Source of the DNA: Macrosoma leucophasiata
Lineage: Eukaryota > Arthropoda > Insecta > Lepidoptera > Hedylidae
Assembly: GCA_036365455.1 (NCBI GenBank)
Contig: JAWQUS010000009.1
Span: forward strand, 6,850,001 to 6,914,000
Direction: 5' to 3'
Length of the DNA stretch: 64,000 bases
In this document: positions 63,478 to 64,000 of the stretch, one piece after another
How positions within the stretch are numbered: the first letter of the stretch is position 1
How the letters are laid out: each line of letters begins with the position of its first letter
Notes under the pieces: generated by a model
Database searches by the model: none
Seen by the model: only the letters and a program-made list of their open reading frames with translations
Told to the model about the DNA's origin: nothing
Translations under genes and position numbers: made by a program

Positions 63478-63590
63478 CTGCCGCTAAATGGTATCTAGTG
63501 TTTAGCACTATCGTGTTCCGGTAAGATCCGGATAAGATCCGGTAATGTATGGTTAACTAATAACTATCACACAGACATAATTTAACTCAA
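63478..63590 (+). mobile_element. X repeat, variant subfamily, middle fragment
   Basis: ATCTGCCGCTAAATGGTATC to ATAACTATCACACAGACATA. It contains a small tandem copy of AAGATCCGG. Confidence 0.65.
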
Positions 63591-63720
63591 ACTCAAACTC
63601 AAACTCAAAAATTCATTTAATCACTTGGAAATAATAGAATTTGCTTGTGATAGGTCAAATTACAAATATAAAATTAAAGCGAATAACAACTGATACGTTG
63701 ATTAATATGTCAAAGTAAAT
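63584..63720 (-). mobile_element. LINE 3' tail with GAGTTT units, fragment
   Basis: The plus strand shows AACTCAAACTCAAACTCAAA, then TTCATTTAATCACTTGGAAA. Read on the minus strand this is a 3' UTR ending in tandem GAGTTT units, as in some LINE families. There is no coding sequence. Confidence 0.45.
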
Positions 63721-63756
63721 AAATTAATAATAGTCCAAAAATACTTAATAACAAAA

Positions 63757-63910
63757 ATAGACCGATTTTTACGGAACTTTCACTGGCAGATAGCTGATGT
63801 AATAAGGAGTAACTTAGGCTACTTTAATACTAACTGCGCCCACGACTTTGTCCGGGTAGACACTGAACAATCATAAATTCTCACGCGAACGAAGATGCGG
63901 GCACAGCTAG
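63757..63910 (+). mobile_element. Helitron-like family B, 5'-truncated
   Basis: GACCGATTTTTACGGAACTT to GATGCGGGCACAGCTAG before T. The subterminal inverted repeat is present. Confidence 0.65.
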
Positions 63911-64000
63911 TTTAAAATGCGTTACTGGATCTAAAGATCGGCTTGCTCATTTCAGCGTATTTTCAGCATTGAACTAATAAAAACACTTTTCCATCTGTTT

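Overview
This window looks like gene-poor, repeat-dense DNA from an insect, almost certainly a moth or butterfly (Lepidoptera). The base composition is AT-rich, no bacterial-type operon is present, and nearly every recognisable open frame belongs to a transposable element of a kind usual in lepidopteran genomes. These are CR1/Jockey-group and RTE-type LINEs, mariner, a hAT relative, Helitron-like short repeats ending in CTAG, tRNA-derived and 5S-rRNA-derived SINE-like repeats, and several fold-back MITEs. I found no complete host gene. The best host candidate is one 64-nt exon-like block at 4890-4953. The window is therefore probably an intergenic region or a very large intron.

Layout. 1-1253: 5'-clipped LINE with RT and poly(A). 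1847-4293: Helitron-like, SINE and composite repeats. 4890-4953: candidate exon. 5764-7250: Jockey-type LINE remnant on the minus strand. 7927-7974: perfect 21-bp hairpin. 9449-11348: short repeats. 11651 to about 16340: an apparently intact two-ORF CR1-like LINE on the minus strand. 16706-18053: a mariner composite with two 3' ends. 19850-20415: GC-rich repeat island. 21871-22060: 21-bp minisatellite. 27728-28747: decayed RTE LINE. 29158-30450: nearly full-length but broken mariner. 35316-38690: MITEs, a 9-bp minisatellite and nested Helitron-like repeats. 41174-41478: 5S-like element with long terminal inverted repeats. 41711-43792: non-autonomous hAT-like element with a perfect 8-bp target duplication and an RTE fragment inside. 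44934-45572: Helitron-like element. 46108-53302: mutual nesting of two short families. 57831-60586: a 1378-bp tandem duplication. 60919-62410: about 4.4 units of a 324-356-bp tandem repeat. 62584-63910: Helitron-like and SINE copies.

How the parts relate. The most abundant repeat (called X here, about 300 bp, some 30 copies or pieces) has a 3' end that aligns over at least 70 nt with the 3' end of the LINE at 1-1253. X is therefore probably a SINE-like passenger moved by that LINE's enzyme. A second family (S, about 310 bp) has a tRNA-like head with a B box and clear target duplications. A third (Y, 221 bp) is found inside X, and X is found inside Y, so both were mobile over the same period. 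The intact CR1-like LINE has truncated relatives at 18656, 21118 and 26045. No CRISPR array, operon, riboswitch, rRNA gene or free-standing tRNA gene was seen. No previously undescribed cellular system is evident. The novelty here lies in element structure and rearrangement. X, Y, Z and S are names I gave these families; no database was consulted.
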